A program made the position numbers and the translations under genes. From Gammaproteobacteria bacterium (GTDB taxonomy: Bacteria > Pseudomonadota > Gammaproteobacteria > Chromatiales > Chromatiaceae): DNA of 64,000 bases. Below the pieces are notes generated by a model that worked only from the letters and a program-made list of their open reading frames with translations, made no database searches and was not told where the DNA came from. The stretch is taken from the NCBI GenBank assembly GCA_009928645.1, contig SACH01000003.1, forward strand, positions 1 to 64,000, in the 5' to 3' direction. Positions within the stretch are counted from its first letter, which is position 1; every line of letters starts with the position of its first letter. Shown here piece after piece: positions 17,897 through 27,166 of this stretch.

Positions 17897-18039
17897 GGAT
17901 GGGCCTCGGCAGGGCGAAAAAGGAGGCCTGGATTATACGCGGCCTGAGGGCCCGGGGGTCCCCGGGTCAACTTTTCACCTGCAGGCGGGTGTCAGCCGTC
18001 TTATCATGCACCCTTCCCCCTGACGGAGAACCTGGACCC

Positions 18040-19158
18040 ATGGGCTTGCATACCCCTCTCTATGACGACCATCTGAGCCTGAACGCGCGGATGGTGCCTT
18101 TTGGCGGCTGGGACATGCCGCTGCATTATGGCTCGCAGCTCGATGAACATCTGGCGGTGCGCGCCCGGGCCGGAATGTTCGACGTCAGCCATATGCGCGC
18201 GGTGGATGTGACGGGAGACGGGGCGCGGGACTTTCTGCGCCGGCTGCTGGCCAACGACGTGGCGCGGCTGCAGGAGCAGGGCAAGGCCCTTTATAGCTGC
18301 ATGCTCAACCCAGTCGGTGGGGTGTTGGACGACCTGATCGTCTACTTCCTGGGTACGGACGGCTACCGGGTCGTGGTCAACGCGGCGACCGCCGATGCGG
18401 ACCTGGCCTGGATGCAAGCCCAGGCCGACGCGACCGTCCACCTGCGGCCGCGGCACGACCTGGCCATGATCGCGGTCCAGGGTCCCGCAGCGCGGGAGTT
18501 GGCGTCACGCCACCTGCCGGCGGCCCTGGTGGCGCCGGCCCTGGCCCTGAAGCCCTTCTCCGCCGCCAGCGGCGCTGCCGTCGGGGCGGAGGGCTGGTTC
18601 GTTGCCCGCACCGGCTACACCGGGGAGGATGGCTTCGAGATCCTGTTGCCGGCGAACCAGGCGTCAGCCCTCTGGCGGGCGCTGGCGGCGGATGGGGTGG
18701 TACCCTGCGGCCTGGGGGCGCGGGATACTCTGCGTCTGGAGGCGGGTATGAACCTCTACGGTCAGGATATGGACACGGCGGTGACGCCCCTGGATAGCGG
18801 TCTGGGCTGGACGATCGCCTGGGAACCGGTGGATCGGGACTTCATCGGCCGTGACGCCCTGACGGCCCAGCGCGCCGCAGGCACCTTCAGCCCGTTCGTC
18901 GGCCTGCTCCTCACCGGGCGCGGCGTCCTGCGTGGTCACCAACCCGTATTGGTCCGTGGTCAGGAGGCCGGGATCATCACCTCCGGCGGCTATGGTCCGA
19001 CCCTAGAACGTTCCATCGCCCTGGCGCGCCTACGGCCGGGCACCACCCTGGACCCCGGGGAGACCTGCGCGGTGGAGATTCGCGGCAAGCCCGTGGCCGC
19101 CCGCCGGGTCGCGCCCCCCTTCGTGCGCCAGGGGGCGATACGCATCGACTTGGATTAA
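18040..19158 (+). CDS. gcvT: Glycine cleavage system aminomethyltransferase (T protein)
   Basis: The T protein transfers the methylene group from aminomethyl-lipoyl-H protein to tetrahydrofolate, releasing ammonia. I chose the ATG at 18040, preceded by ACGGAGAA, giving 372 residues beginning MGLHTPLYDDHL, as in the family; the open frame extends upstream without similarity. The folate-binding region includes MFDVSHM and TGYTGEDGFE. It heads the cluster gcvT-gcvH-gcvPA-tpx-gcvPB. I looked for a tandem glycine riboswitch in the 143-base leader and saw none. Confidence 0.96.
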   Translation: MGLHTPLYDDHLSLNARMVPFGGWDMPLHYGSQLDEHLAVRARAGMFDVSHMRAVDVTGDGARDFLRRLLANDVARLQEQGKALYSCMLNPVGGVLDDLIVYFLGTDGYRVVVNAATADADLAWMQAQADATVHLRPRHDLAMIAVQGPAARELASRHLPAALVAPALALKPFSAASGAAVGAEGWFVARTGYTGEDGFEILLPANQASALWRALAADGVVPCGLGARDTLRLEAGMNLYGQDMDTAVTPLDSGLGWTIAWEPVDRDFIGRDALTAQRAAGTFSPFVGLLLTGRGVLRGHQPVLVRGQEAGIITSGGYGPTLERSIALARLRPGTTLDPGETCAVEIRGKPVAARRVAPPFVRQGAIRIDLD

Positions 19159-19176
19159 AATCGGCGTCCGTCCGCC

Positions 19177-19217
19177 GGAACCGTCCCCAGCCATCCGGGA
19201 GCCGTCCCCAGCCATCC
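19177..19217 (+). repeat. Two-copy 20-21 bp tandem repeat between gcvT and gcvH
   Basis: Two adjacent copies share CCGTCCCCAGCCATCC (19181-19196 and 19202-19217) and differ only in the first bases. It is short, with no obvious function. Confidence 0.6.
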
Positions 19218-19247
19218 CCAACCTTTTCGAGAACGAGGAGCCGAATT

Positions 19248-19637
19248 ATGAGCCAAGTGCCCAGCGATCTGCGATACACCAAGGACCACGAATGGGCCCG
19301 CGACAATGGCGACGGCACCATCAGCGTCGGGATCACCGACCATGCCCAGGAGGCCCTGGGGGATCTGGTGTTCGTCGAGGTGCCGGAGCCGGGCCAACTG
19401 GTGGCCGCCGGGGAAGCCTGTGCCGTGGTGGAGTCCGTCAAGGCCGCCTCGGACATCTTCAGCCCCCTGGCCGGCACCGTCTCCGCGGTCAATGCCAGCC
19501 TGGCGGACGCCCCGGAACGAATCAACGAGGACCCCTATGACCAGGGCTGGATCTTCAGCCTCACCCCGGCCGATCCCGCTGCCTTCGCCAGCCTGCTGGA
19601 CGCGGACGCCTACGCCCGGTTCCTGGAAGACGAATAG
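19248..19637 (+). CDS. gcvH: Glycine cleavage system H protein
   Basis: The H protein is the lipoylated shuttle carrying the aminomethyl group between P, T and L proteins. The 129-residue length is canonical. The lipoyl attachment motif is [10 protein letters not shown] with Lys65. It starts RYTKDHEWA, as expected. A GAGGAG sits about eight bases before the ATG at 19248. The next gene begins 13 bases after its stop, consistent with one transcript. Confidence 0.97.
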   Translation: MSQVPSDLRYTKDHEWARDNGDGTISVGITDHAQEALGDLVFVEVPEPGQLVAAGEACAVVESVKAASDIFSPLAGTVSAVNASLADAPERINEDPYDQGWIFSLTPADPAAFASLLDADAYARFLEDE

Positions 19638-19650
19638 CTCCGCCATCGCC

Positions 19651-21048
19651 ATGCCTTTTATCCCCCACACCTCCGATCAGGTGGCGGCCATGCTGGCCGC
19701 CATCGGGGTCGCGGACCTCGATGACCTCTTCGATGAAATTCCCGCCGAGTTACAGACGGGGGAGCTGACGGCGATCCCGGCAGCCCTGCCCGAGATGGAC
19801 GTCGCCCGGCTGATGGCCAGCCGGGCGCGGTTGGATGGCCAACCCCTGTGCTTCATCGGCGCCGGGGCCTATGACCATCACATCCCGGCGGTGGTCTGGC
19901 AGTTGTTGTCCCGCGGCGAACTCTACAGCGCCTATACCCCCTATCAGGCCGAGGCCAGCCAGGGCACCCTGCAGATCCTCTACGAATTCCAGTCCATGAT
20001 GACGGCTCTGACCGCCCTGGACGTCTCCAACGCCTCCCTCTACGACGGTGCCTCGGCCCTGGCGGAGGCCATCCTCATGGCGGTGCGCTCCAGCCGTCAT
20101 GGCAAGGTGCGGCGGGTCCTGGTGCCGCGGAATCTCCACCCCCGCTACCGGGCCGTCGTGCACACGATCGTCGCCCAGCAGGACATCGACCTGGTGGAGG
20201 TGCCCTTCGACCCCAGGGGTGGACACCTGACCCGGGCGGCCCTGGAGCCCTTGGCCAGCGAACCCTTTGCTGCCCTGGTGATCCCCCAGCCCAATTTTTT
20301 CGGCGTCCTGGAGGAGGTCGATGAACTGACCGATTGGGCCCAGGCCCAGGGGGCCCTGGTCATTGGTGTCGTCAATCCCCTGGCGCTCGCCCTGCTGTCA
20401 CCCCCCGGTGAATGGGGGAGCCGGGGCGCGGACATCGCCTGTGGCGAGGCCCAGCCCTTCGGCATGCCCCTTGCCTCCGGCGGCCCCTATGCCGGTTTCC
20501 TGTGCTGCAAGCAGGCGCTGATGCGCCAGTTGCCGGGGCGTATCGCCGGCCGCACCCAGGACCTGGACGGCAAAATCGGCTATACCCTGACCCTTCAGGC
20601 CCGGGAGCAGCACATCCGCCGGTCCCGTGCCACTTCCAATATCTGCACCAACCAGGGCCTGCTGGTCAACGCCGCCACTATCCACCTGGCCCTGCTGGGA
20701 GCGGAGGGGCTGGCGCGGGTCGCCGCCGCCTGTCATGCCCATACCCGCCACCTGATCGAACGCTTGCAAGAGACGCCGGGTGTGGTGCCCTGCTTCGACC
20801 GCCCGGTGTTCCACGAGCAGGCCCTGCGCCTGCCCGCGCCCGCGGGGGATGTGCTACGCTCCCTCGCCGCGCACAACATCCTGGGGGGTTACGACCTGAG
20901 CGCCGATTATCCGGAGCTGGACCCGGCAATCCTGGTCTGCGCGACCGAGCTGCGCACGGCGGAGGATATCGAGGCCTATGCCTCCAAGCTGGCTCGCGTC
21001 ATCGCCACCCGCAGTCAGGCCCGCTGCCCGGTGGAGCCCAAGCTGTAA
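19651..21048 (+). CDS. gcvPA: Glycine dehydrogenase (decarboxylating) subunit 1
   Basis: This is the alpha half of the two-gene P protein, which decarboxylates glycine with pyridoxal phosphate supplied by the beta half. The start at 19651 ([15 protein letters not shown]) gives 465 residues, the usual GcvPA size; the open frame extends upstream only because it overlaps gcvH in another frame. Conserved stretches include [20 protein letters not shown] and [12 protein letters not shown]. It is separated from gcvPB by tpx. Confidence 0.96.
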   Translation: MPFIPHTSDQVAAMLAAIGVADLDDLFDEIPAELQTGELTAIPAALPEMDVARLMASRARLDGQPLCFIGAGAYDHHIPAVVWQLLSRGELYSAYTPYQAEASQGTLQILYEFQSMMTALTALDVSNASLYDGASALAEAILMAVRSSRHGKVRRVLVPRNLHPRYRAVVHTIVAQQDIDLVEVPFDPRGGHLTRAALEPLASEPFAALVIPQPNFFGVLEEVDELTDWAQAQGALVIGVVNPLALALLSPPGEWGSRGADIACGEAQPFGMPLASGGPYAGFLCCKQALMRQLPGRIAGRTQDLDGKIGYTLTLQAREQHIRRSRATSNICTNQGLLVNAATIHLALLGAEGLARVAAACHAHTRHLIERLQETPGVVPCFDRPVFHEQALRLPAPAGDVLRSLAAHNILGGYDLSADYPELDPAILVCATELRTAEDIEAYASKLARVIATRSQARCPVEPKL

Positions 21049-21241
21049 TCTCATGGGCTGGGAGAACAACCTCTAACGCGTTGACCAACCCGCCCAAGCA
21101 ATAGCTCTGTCCCCCATCGAGTAGTACCCCAGTTGCCCTATCGCCCACCCAGCCCCCGGTCGCCTAACCGCCGATCATCACCCGTTGCTGAACACCTTAC
21201 CTGCCACTTCACCCCATCACCCTGATTTAAGGAGTCTCTTC

Positions 21242-21748
21242 ATGGCCCAGACCGCCCTGCAAGGTAATCCCGTTCAACTCTCTGGCGACCTGCCGGCCGT
21301 TGGCAGCACCGCCCCGGACTTCTCCCTGACCGCTGGTGATTTGTCCGACGTTTCTCTGGCCACCTACGCCGGCAAGAAGAAGTTGCTCAACATCGTCCCC
21401 AGCCTGGACACCGGGGTCTGCGCCGCCTCCACCCGGAAGTTCAATGAGACCATGGCCGGGCGCGACGACGCCGTCGCCCTGGTCATCTCCGCCGACCTGC
21501 CCTTCGCCTCCGGCCGTTTCTGCAGCGCCGAGGGCATCACCAATGTCATCAACCTGTCCATGATGCGCTCCCGCAATTTCGCCAAGGACTACGGGGTGCT
21601 GATCGTCGATAGCCCCCTGGCTGGCATCACCGCCCGCGCCGTGGTCGTCCTGGACGCCGACAATCGGGTGGTCTACACCCAACTGGTGCCCGAGATCACC
21701 CAGGAACCGGATTACGCCGCCGCCATGGCCGCCCTGGCCGGTAGCTAG
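21242..21748 (+). CDS. tpx: Thiol peroxidase (atypical 2-Cys peroxiredoxin)
   Basis: Tpx reduces hydroperoxides using thioredoxin. The start at 21242 has AAGGAG eight bases upstream and gives 168 residues, equal to E. coli Tpx. The peroxidatic site is [11 protein letters not shown] (Cys60) and the resolving cysteine is in RFCSAEG (Cys94), matching the E. coli pair at 61 and 95. It is embedded between the two P-protein genes, six bases before gcvPB, so it is probably co-transcribed with glycine cleavage. Confidence 0.97.
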   Translation: MAQTALQGNPVQLSGDLPAVGSTAPDFSLTAGDLSDVSLATYAGKKKLLNIVPSLDTGVCAASTRKFNETMAGRDDAVALVISADLPFASGRFCSAEGITNVINLSMMRSRNFAKDYGVLIVDSPLAGITARAVVVLDADNRVVYTQLVPEITQEPDYAAAMAALAGS

Positions 21749-21754
21749 CCGCAG

Positions 21755-23275
21755 ATGCTGATCTTCGAAGAATCCCGTCCCGGCCGCCGCGCCAGCGCCC
21801 AGGCCCCCCTGACCCGCCCCGAGGTGACCGGCCTGCCCGCGCACCTCTGCCGCCGTCAGGCTCCCGCCCTGCCGGAGGTTGGCGAACTGCAGGCGCTACG
21901 CCATTATACCCGGCTGTCGCAGAAGAACTTTTCCATCGACACCCATTTCTACCCCCTGGGCTCCTGTACCATGAAGTACAACCCCAGGGCCTGTCACAGC
22001 CTGGCCTCCCTGCCCGGCTTTCTGGGGCGTCATCCCCTCTCCCCGCCGAGTCACAGCCAGGGCCTCCTGGCCTGCCTCTACGAGTTGCAGGAGATCCTCG
22101 CCGCGGTCACGGGCATGCACGCCGTCTCCTTGGCCCCGGCCGCCGGCGCCCAGGGCGAGTTCGCCGGCGTAGCCATGATTCGCGCCTACCACCAGGCCCG
22201 CGGTGACCTGGCGCGCCGGGAAATCCTGGTCCCCGATGCCGCCCACGGCACCAATCCGGCGACCGCCGCCATGTGCGGCTTTCAGGTGCGCGAGATTCCC
22301 ACCGGTCCGAATGGCGACCTGGACCTGACGGCCCTCTCCACCGCCCTGGGTCCCCAGACCGCCGGCATCATGCTCACCAATCCCAGCACCATCGGCGTTT
22401 TCGAGCGGGGCATCCAGGCGGTGGCGGAGGCGGTCCACCAGGTCGGCGGGCTGCTCTATTACGACGGCGCCAACCTTAACGCCATCCTCGGCAAGGTCCG
22501 TCCGGGCGACATGGGCTTCGACGTCATCCACATGAACCTGCACAAGACCTTCGCCACCCCCCACGGTGGCGGCGGTCCTGGGGCCGGTCCGGTGGGCGTC
22601 GCCGCCCGGCTGGAACCGTTTCTGCCCCTGCCCCTGGTGGCCCGGGAAGGGACGGACTACCGCTGGCTGGAAGAGGCAGACCGTCCCCAGAGCATCGGGC
22701 GCCTCACCGCCTTTGGCGGCAACATGGGCATCCTGCTGCGGGCCTACATCTACGCCCGTCTGGTGGGGCGGGAGGGGATGAAGCGGATCGCCGAGTACTC
22801 CACCCTCAACGCCAATTACCTCTTCCAGCGCTTGGTGGAGGCCGGGTTCGAGCCGGCCTACGGCCAGCGTCGCGCCAGTCACGAGTTCATCCTTACCCTG
22901 CGCCGGGAGACCAAGGAACTGGGCGTCAACGCCATGGATATCGCCAAGCGCTTGCTGGACTACGGTTTTCACGCCCCCACCACCTATTTTCCCCTGCTGG
23001 TCCCGGAGTGCCTGCTCATCGAGCCCACGGAGACCGAGACCCCGGAGGAACTGGATCGTTTCGTCGCCGCCCTGACCGCCATCCGCGCCGAGGCGCACAG
23101 CGATCCGGAACTGGTCAAGGGCGCCCCCCACACCCTGCCGGTGCGGCGGCTCGACGATGTCCGCGCCGCCCGGGAGCCGGACCTGGCCTGGCGACCCGCG
23201 AAAGACTCAGGCCCAAGTTCAGCCACCGGTTCCGGTTCCAGCTCGGGCTCCGGCACGGCCAAGGCCGATGCCTGA
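21755..23275 (+). CDS. gcvPB: Glycine dehydrogenase (decarboxylating) subunit 2
   Basis: This is the PLP-binding beta half of the P protein. The cofactor lysine is Lys264 in [16 protein letters not shown]. Other signatures are [14 protein letters not shown] near residue 70 and [11 protein letters not shown]. At 506 residues it is slightly longer than typical GcvPB because of a Ser/Gly/Thr/Ala-rich C-terminal tail of about 20 residues. It ends the glycine-cleavage run; dgkA follows after 83 bases. Confidence 0.96.
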   Translation: MLIFEESRPGRRASAQAPLTRPEVTGLPAHLCRRQAPALPEVGELQALRHYTRLSQKNFSIDTHFYPLGSCTMKYNPRACHSLASLPGFLGRHPLSPPSHSQGLLACLYELQEILAAVTGMHAVSLAPAAGAQGEFAGVAMIRAYHQARGDLARREILVPDAAHGTNPATAAMCGFQVREIPTGPNGDLDLTALSTALGPQTAGIMLTNPSTIGVFERGIQAVAEAVHQVGGLLYYDGANLNAILGKVRPGDMGFDVIHMNLHKTFATPHGGGGPGAGPVGVAARLEPFLPLPLVAREGTDYRWLEEADRPQSIGRLTAFGGNMGILLRAYIYARLVGREGMKRIAEYSTLNANYLFQRLVEAGFEPAYGQRRASHEFILTLRRETKELGVNAMDIAKRLLDYGFHAPTTYFPLLVPECLLIEPTETETPEELDRFVAALTAIRAEAHSDPELVKGAPHTLPVRRLDDVRAAREPDLAWRPAKDSGPSSATGSGSSSGSGTAKADA

Positions 23276-23358
23276 AGCACGGCGCCGGCCCAGACCCTGG
23301 CCCAGGTCCAGGCCAGCATGGGGCGCGAGCGGCGTCGCCCGGGGAGGAAACCGGCGCG

Positions 23359-23730
23359 ATGGCTAACCAGAACGCCAAAGGCTTGCGGCGCCTGGTCAAT
23401 GCCTGGCACTTTTCCCAGGCGGGTTTCCGTGCCGCCTACCGGCACGAAGAGGCCTTCCGCCAGGAGGTCTGGGCTCTGCTGGTGTTGCTACCCCTGGGCC
23501 TCTGGCTGGGGGAATCGCCGGTGGAGCGTGCCCTGCTGGTGGGAAGCCTGCTGCAGGTGCCGATCGTCGAGTTGCTCAACTCGGCCATCGAAACCAACGT
23601 CGACCGGGTCGGCCTGGAGCGCCACGAGCTCTCCGGGCGCGCCAAGGACATCGCCTCGGCGGCGGTCTTGCTGGTCATCGTCTTCGCGACCAGTGTCTGG
23701 GCCCTGGTGCTGTTGCCCAAGTGGTTATGA
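23359..23730 (+). CDS. dgkA: Diacylglycerol kinase (prokaryotic DgkA type)
   Basis: DgkA recycles diacylglycerol to phosphatidate in the inner membrane. The start at 23359 has GAGGAAA upstream and gives 123 residues, the family length. Three transmembrane helices are evident (about 38-54, 58-75 and 98-118). The catalytic signature is ELLNSAIETNVDR with the conserved Glu residues, preceded by the amphipathic RHEEAFRQE segment. A larger open frame upstream overlaps gcvPB. Confidence 0.95.
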   Translation: MANQNAKGLRRLVNAWHFSQAGFRAAYRHEEAFRQEVWALLVLLPLGLWLGESPVERALLVGSLLQVPIVELLNSAIETNVDRVGLERHELSGRAKDIASAAVLLVIVFATSVWALVLLPKWL

Positions 23731-23882
23731 GGTGGTGAAATCCAGGGGATGAACATCCCTAAAAAGCGCTGAAGAGTTTCCCCGGGAATGGATGGATCGA
23801 TGGATCGCCCCACCATTGAGCTGAACAAGTAGCCAAATTCGCACCTTACCACGCATCAAAATAATAAAGCACTAAAACGAAA

Positions 23883-23905
23883 AGCCCCGCGAGCGGGGCT
23901 TTTTT
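23883..23905. terminator. Bidirectional rho-independent terminator between dgkA and groEL
   Basis: AGCCCCGC/GCGGGGCT forms a GC-rich stem at 23883-23900 followed by six T residues on the plus strand. A run of A residues on its left gives a T run in minus-strand transcripts. It serves the convergent dgkA (+) and groEL (-). Confidence 0.9.
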
Positions 23906-23950
23906 GCGCTTGGCGTGGCTGAAGCCCCGAAGGGCTCCAGGACCGGCGTC

Positions 23951-25609
<1,659 letters not shown>

Positions 25610-25656
25610 TCAAGTGATTCGATGCTATTCCGGATCGGATGGTCTAAGGTCGACCC

Positions 25657-25944
25657 TTATTCGATGACACCCATGATGTCGTCCTCGCGCATGACAAGGT
25701 AGTCCTCGCCGTCGAGTTTGACCTCGGTGCCGGAATACTTACCAAACAGGATGCGGTCACCGACCTTGACCTCCAGGGCGCGGACCTGGCCGTTGTCCAG
25801 GGGCTTGCCCTGCCCGACGGCGATGATCTTGCCCTGGATCGGCTTCTCGGTGGCGGAATCGGGGATGACGATACCGCCGGCGGAGGTGCGCTCCTCTTCC
25901 ATACGGCGAACTACGACGCGGTCGTGTAGGGGACGAATGTTCAT
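25657..25944 (-). CDS. groS: Co-chaperonin GroES (10 kDa)
   Basis: GroES is the heptameric lid of GroEL. The start at 25944 ([18 protein letters not shown]) gives 95 residues, the normal size; the upstream extension of the frame has no similarity. The mobile loop is [19 protein letters not shown]. It is the first gene of groES-groEL, with the CIRCE element 109 bases upstream of its start. Confidence 0.98.
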   Translation of the reverse strand: MNIRPLHDRVVVRRMEEERTSAGGIVIPDSATEKPIQGKIIAVGQGKPLDNGQVRALEVKVGDRILFGKYSGTEVKLDGEDYLVMREDDIMGVIE

Positions 25945-26053
25945 CGAGAACCTTCTCCTGAATGGGACTGATGGGATGGGATGAAAATTGGTTGACCGCC
26001 GGGGGCTAAGGACCCGCTGCAGACGGGCGGTCAAGTGGTAGGGTGTCGTCTTG

Positions 26054-26080
26054 TTAGCACTCACCCTCGGCGAGTGCTAA
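26054..26080. promoter_or_regulatory. CIRCE operator (HrcA-binding site) upstream of groES-groEL
   Basis: TTAGCACTC, nine spacer bases, then GAGTGCTAA: both arms match the CIRCE consensus exactly. CIRCE is bound by the heat-shock repressor HrcA, so groESL is probably HrcA-regulated here. hrcA itself is not in the window. The rest of the 363-base gap (25945-26307) holds no gene I recognise. Confidence 0.97.
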
Positions 26081-26307
26081 TGATAGGGGCTCACCCGGGT
26101 CTGTCAAGAGCGAAAGGGCATAAGGTAAGCGGCACCGAAACCCCGGCCGGCGGTCAGACCCATGGGGCGGCGGGAGATCGGGCGGGTGGGTCGGGAGAAA
26201 GCGGGTGCTTGGGGAGAGGAGGAAATCGGGTGCAGGGTCTTCTGGGGCGTGGCTGGCCCCCTCATGACAATTAGGACAGTGAGCAGCAGACCGATGAGCA
26301 GTGCTCC

Positions 26308-26727
26308 TCAGTCAGGCTCGCGACGATAGTCGCCCTCGATCACCCGGGTGCCGGCCGCAGTTGCCTGACCAGGCCCCGGCGGCAGAACTGCGACATAACG
26401 CCGGATGAGATGCTGACGGAGCGGCGGGATCAGCAACAGAAAGCCGATGAGGTCGGTAACAAATCCTGGCAACAGCAGAAAGAGCCCGGCAATCAGCAGT
26501 AAGGCGCCATCCAGGACGGCCAGGGCCGGCGGCTCGCCCTGATCCTTGACCTGGCGCACCCGGGCCAGGACGGTAAAACCCTGGCGACGGACCAGGTAGC
26601 CGCCCAGGGCCGCGGTGAAGAGACTGATGCCGATGGTGGGCAGGACACCGATCTCGGTGCCCACCTGAATAAGGAAATAGAGTTCGACGAGCGGAACGCC
26701 AACCAGCACCAACAGAAACAGGATCAC
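26308..26727 (-). CDS. fxsA: FxsA-family membrane protein
   Basis: FxsA is a cytoplasmic-membrane protein; in E. coli its overproduction relieves F-exclusion of phage T7. I chose the GTG at 26727 because AGGGGTG lies at ideal spacing, giving 139 residues starting (M)ILFLLVLVGVPLVELYFLI, the usual N-terminus. Further transmembrane stretches lie at about residues 25-45 and 70-105 (DGALLLIAGLFLLLPGFVTD is the family signature). An upstream ATG at 26808 in the same frame would add 27 polar residues. Divergent from cutA. Confidence 0.85.
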   Translation of the reverse strand: MILFLLVLVGVPLVELYFLIQVGTEIGVLPTIGISLFTAALGGYLVRRQGFTVLARVRQVKDQGEPPALAVLDGALLLIAGLFLLLPGFVTDLIGFLLLIPPLRQHLIRRYVAVLPPGPGQATAAGTRVIEGDYRREPD

Positions 26728-26821
26728 GCGGATCACCCCTATAATGGCCACAATTCTCGGGGCAGGCCGGTTGGCGAGCGCCACGGCTTGCCACCCCGGC
26801 TTCCGCACAGGTTACCAGAGC

Positions 26822-27166
26822 ATGACCGTCAATGCCCCTCCCGCCCCCCTGCTCCTGGCCTTTTGCACTGCGCCTGACCTGGAGACGGCCGACCACCTCG
26901 GAACCCGCCTGGTGGAAGAGGGCCTGGCGGCCTGCGTCAACCTGCTGCCCGGCATCCGGTCCCTCTATCGCTGGCAGGGCAGACTGCAGCGTGACGCAGA
27001 GGTCCTGCTGCTGATCAAGACCCGGGAGGTCCTCTTCCCCGCCCTGGCCTCGCGCCTGCGTGAGTTGCATCCCTACGAACTCCCGGAGATCATTGCCTGC
27101 CCGATCAGTCAGGGCCTGCCCGACTATCTTAATTGGGTCATCACATGCACCTCTCCCACCTCCTGA
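26822..27166 (+). CDS. cutA: CutA1 divalent-cation tolerance protein
   Basis: CutA1 is a trimeric ferredoxin-like-fold protein genetically linked to copper tolerance. The 114 residues show the family pattern: LLLAFCTAPD at the N-terminus, VEEGLAACVNLLPGIRSLYRW, LLIKTRE, and HPYELPEIIACPI. In E. coli it precedes dsbD, and the same order is kept here with a 22-base overlap. A TATAAT at 26740-26745 is a possible -10 box, but no -35 is clear. Confidence 0.95.
   Translation: MTVNAPPAPLLLAFCTAPDLETADHLGTRLVEEGLAACVNLLPGIRSLYRWQGRLQRDAEVLLLIKTREVLFPALASRLRELHPYELPEIIACPISQGLPDYLNWVITCTSPTS

Noticed and set aside
17897-18039. Glycine riboswitch ahead of gcvT
   Set aside because: The leader lacks the two-aptamer consensus and is too short for a tandem glycine riboswitch.
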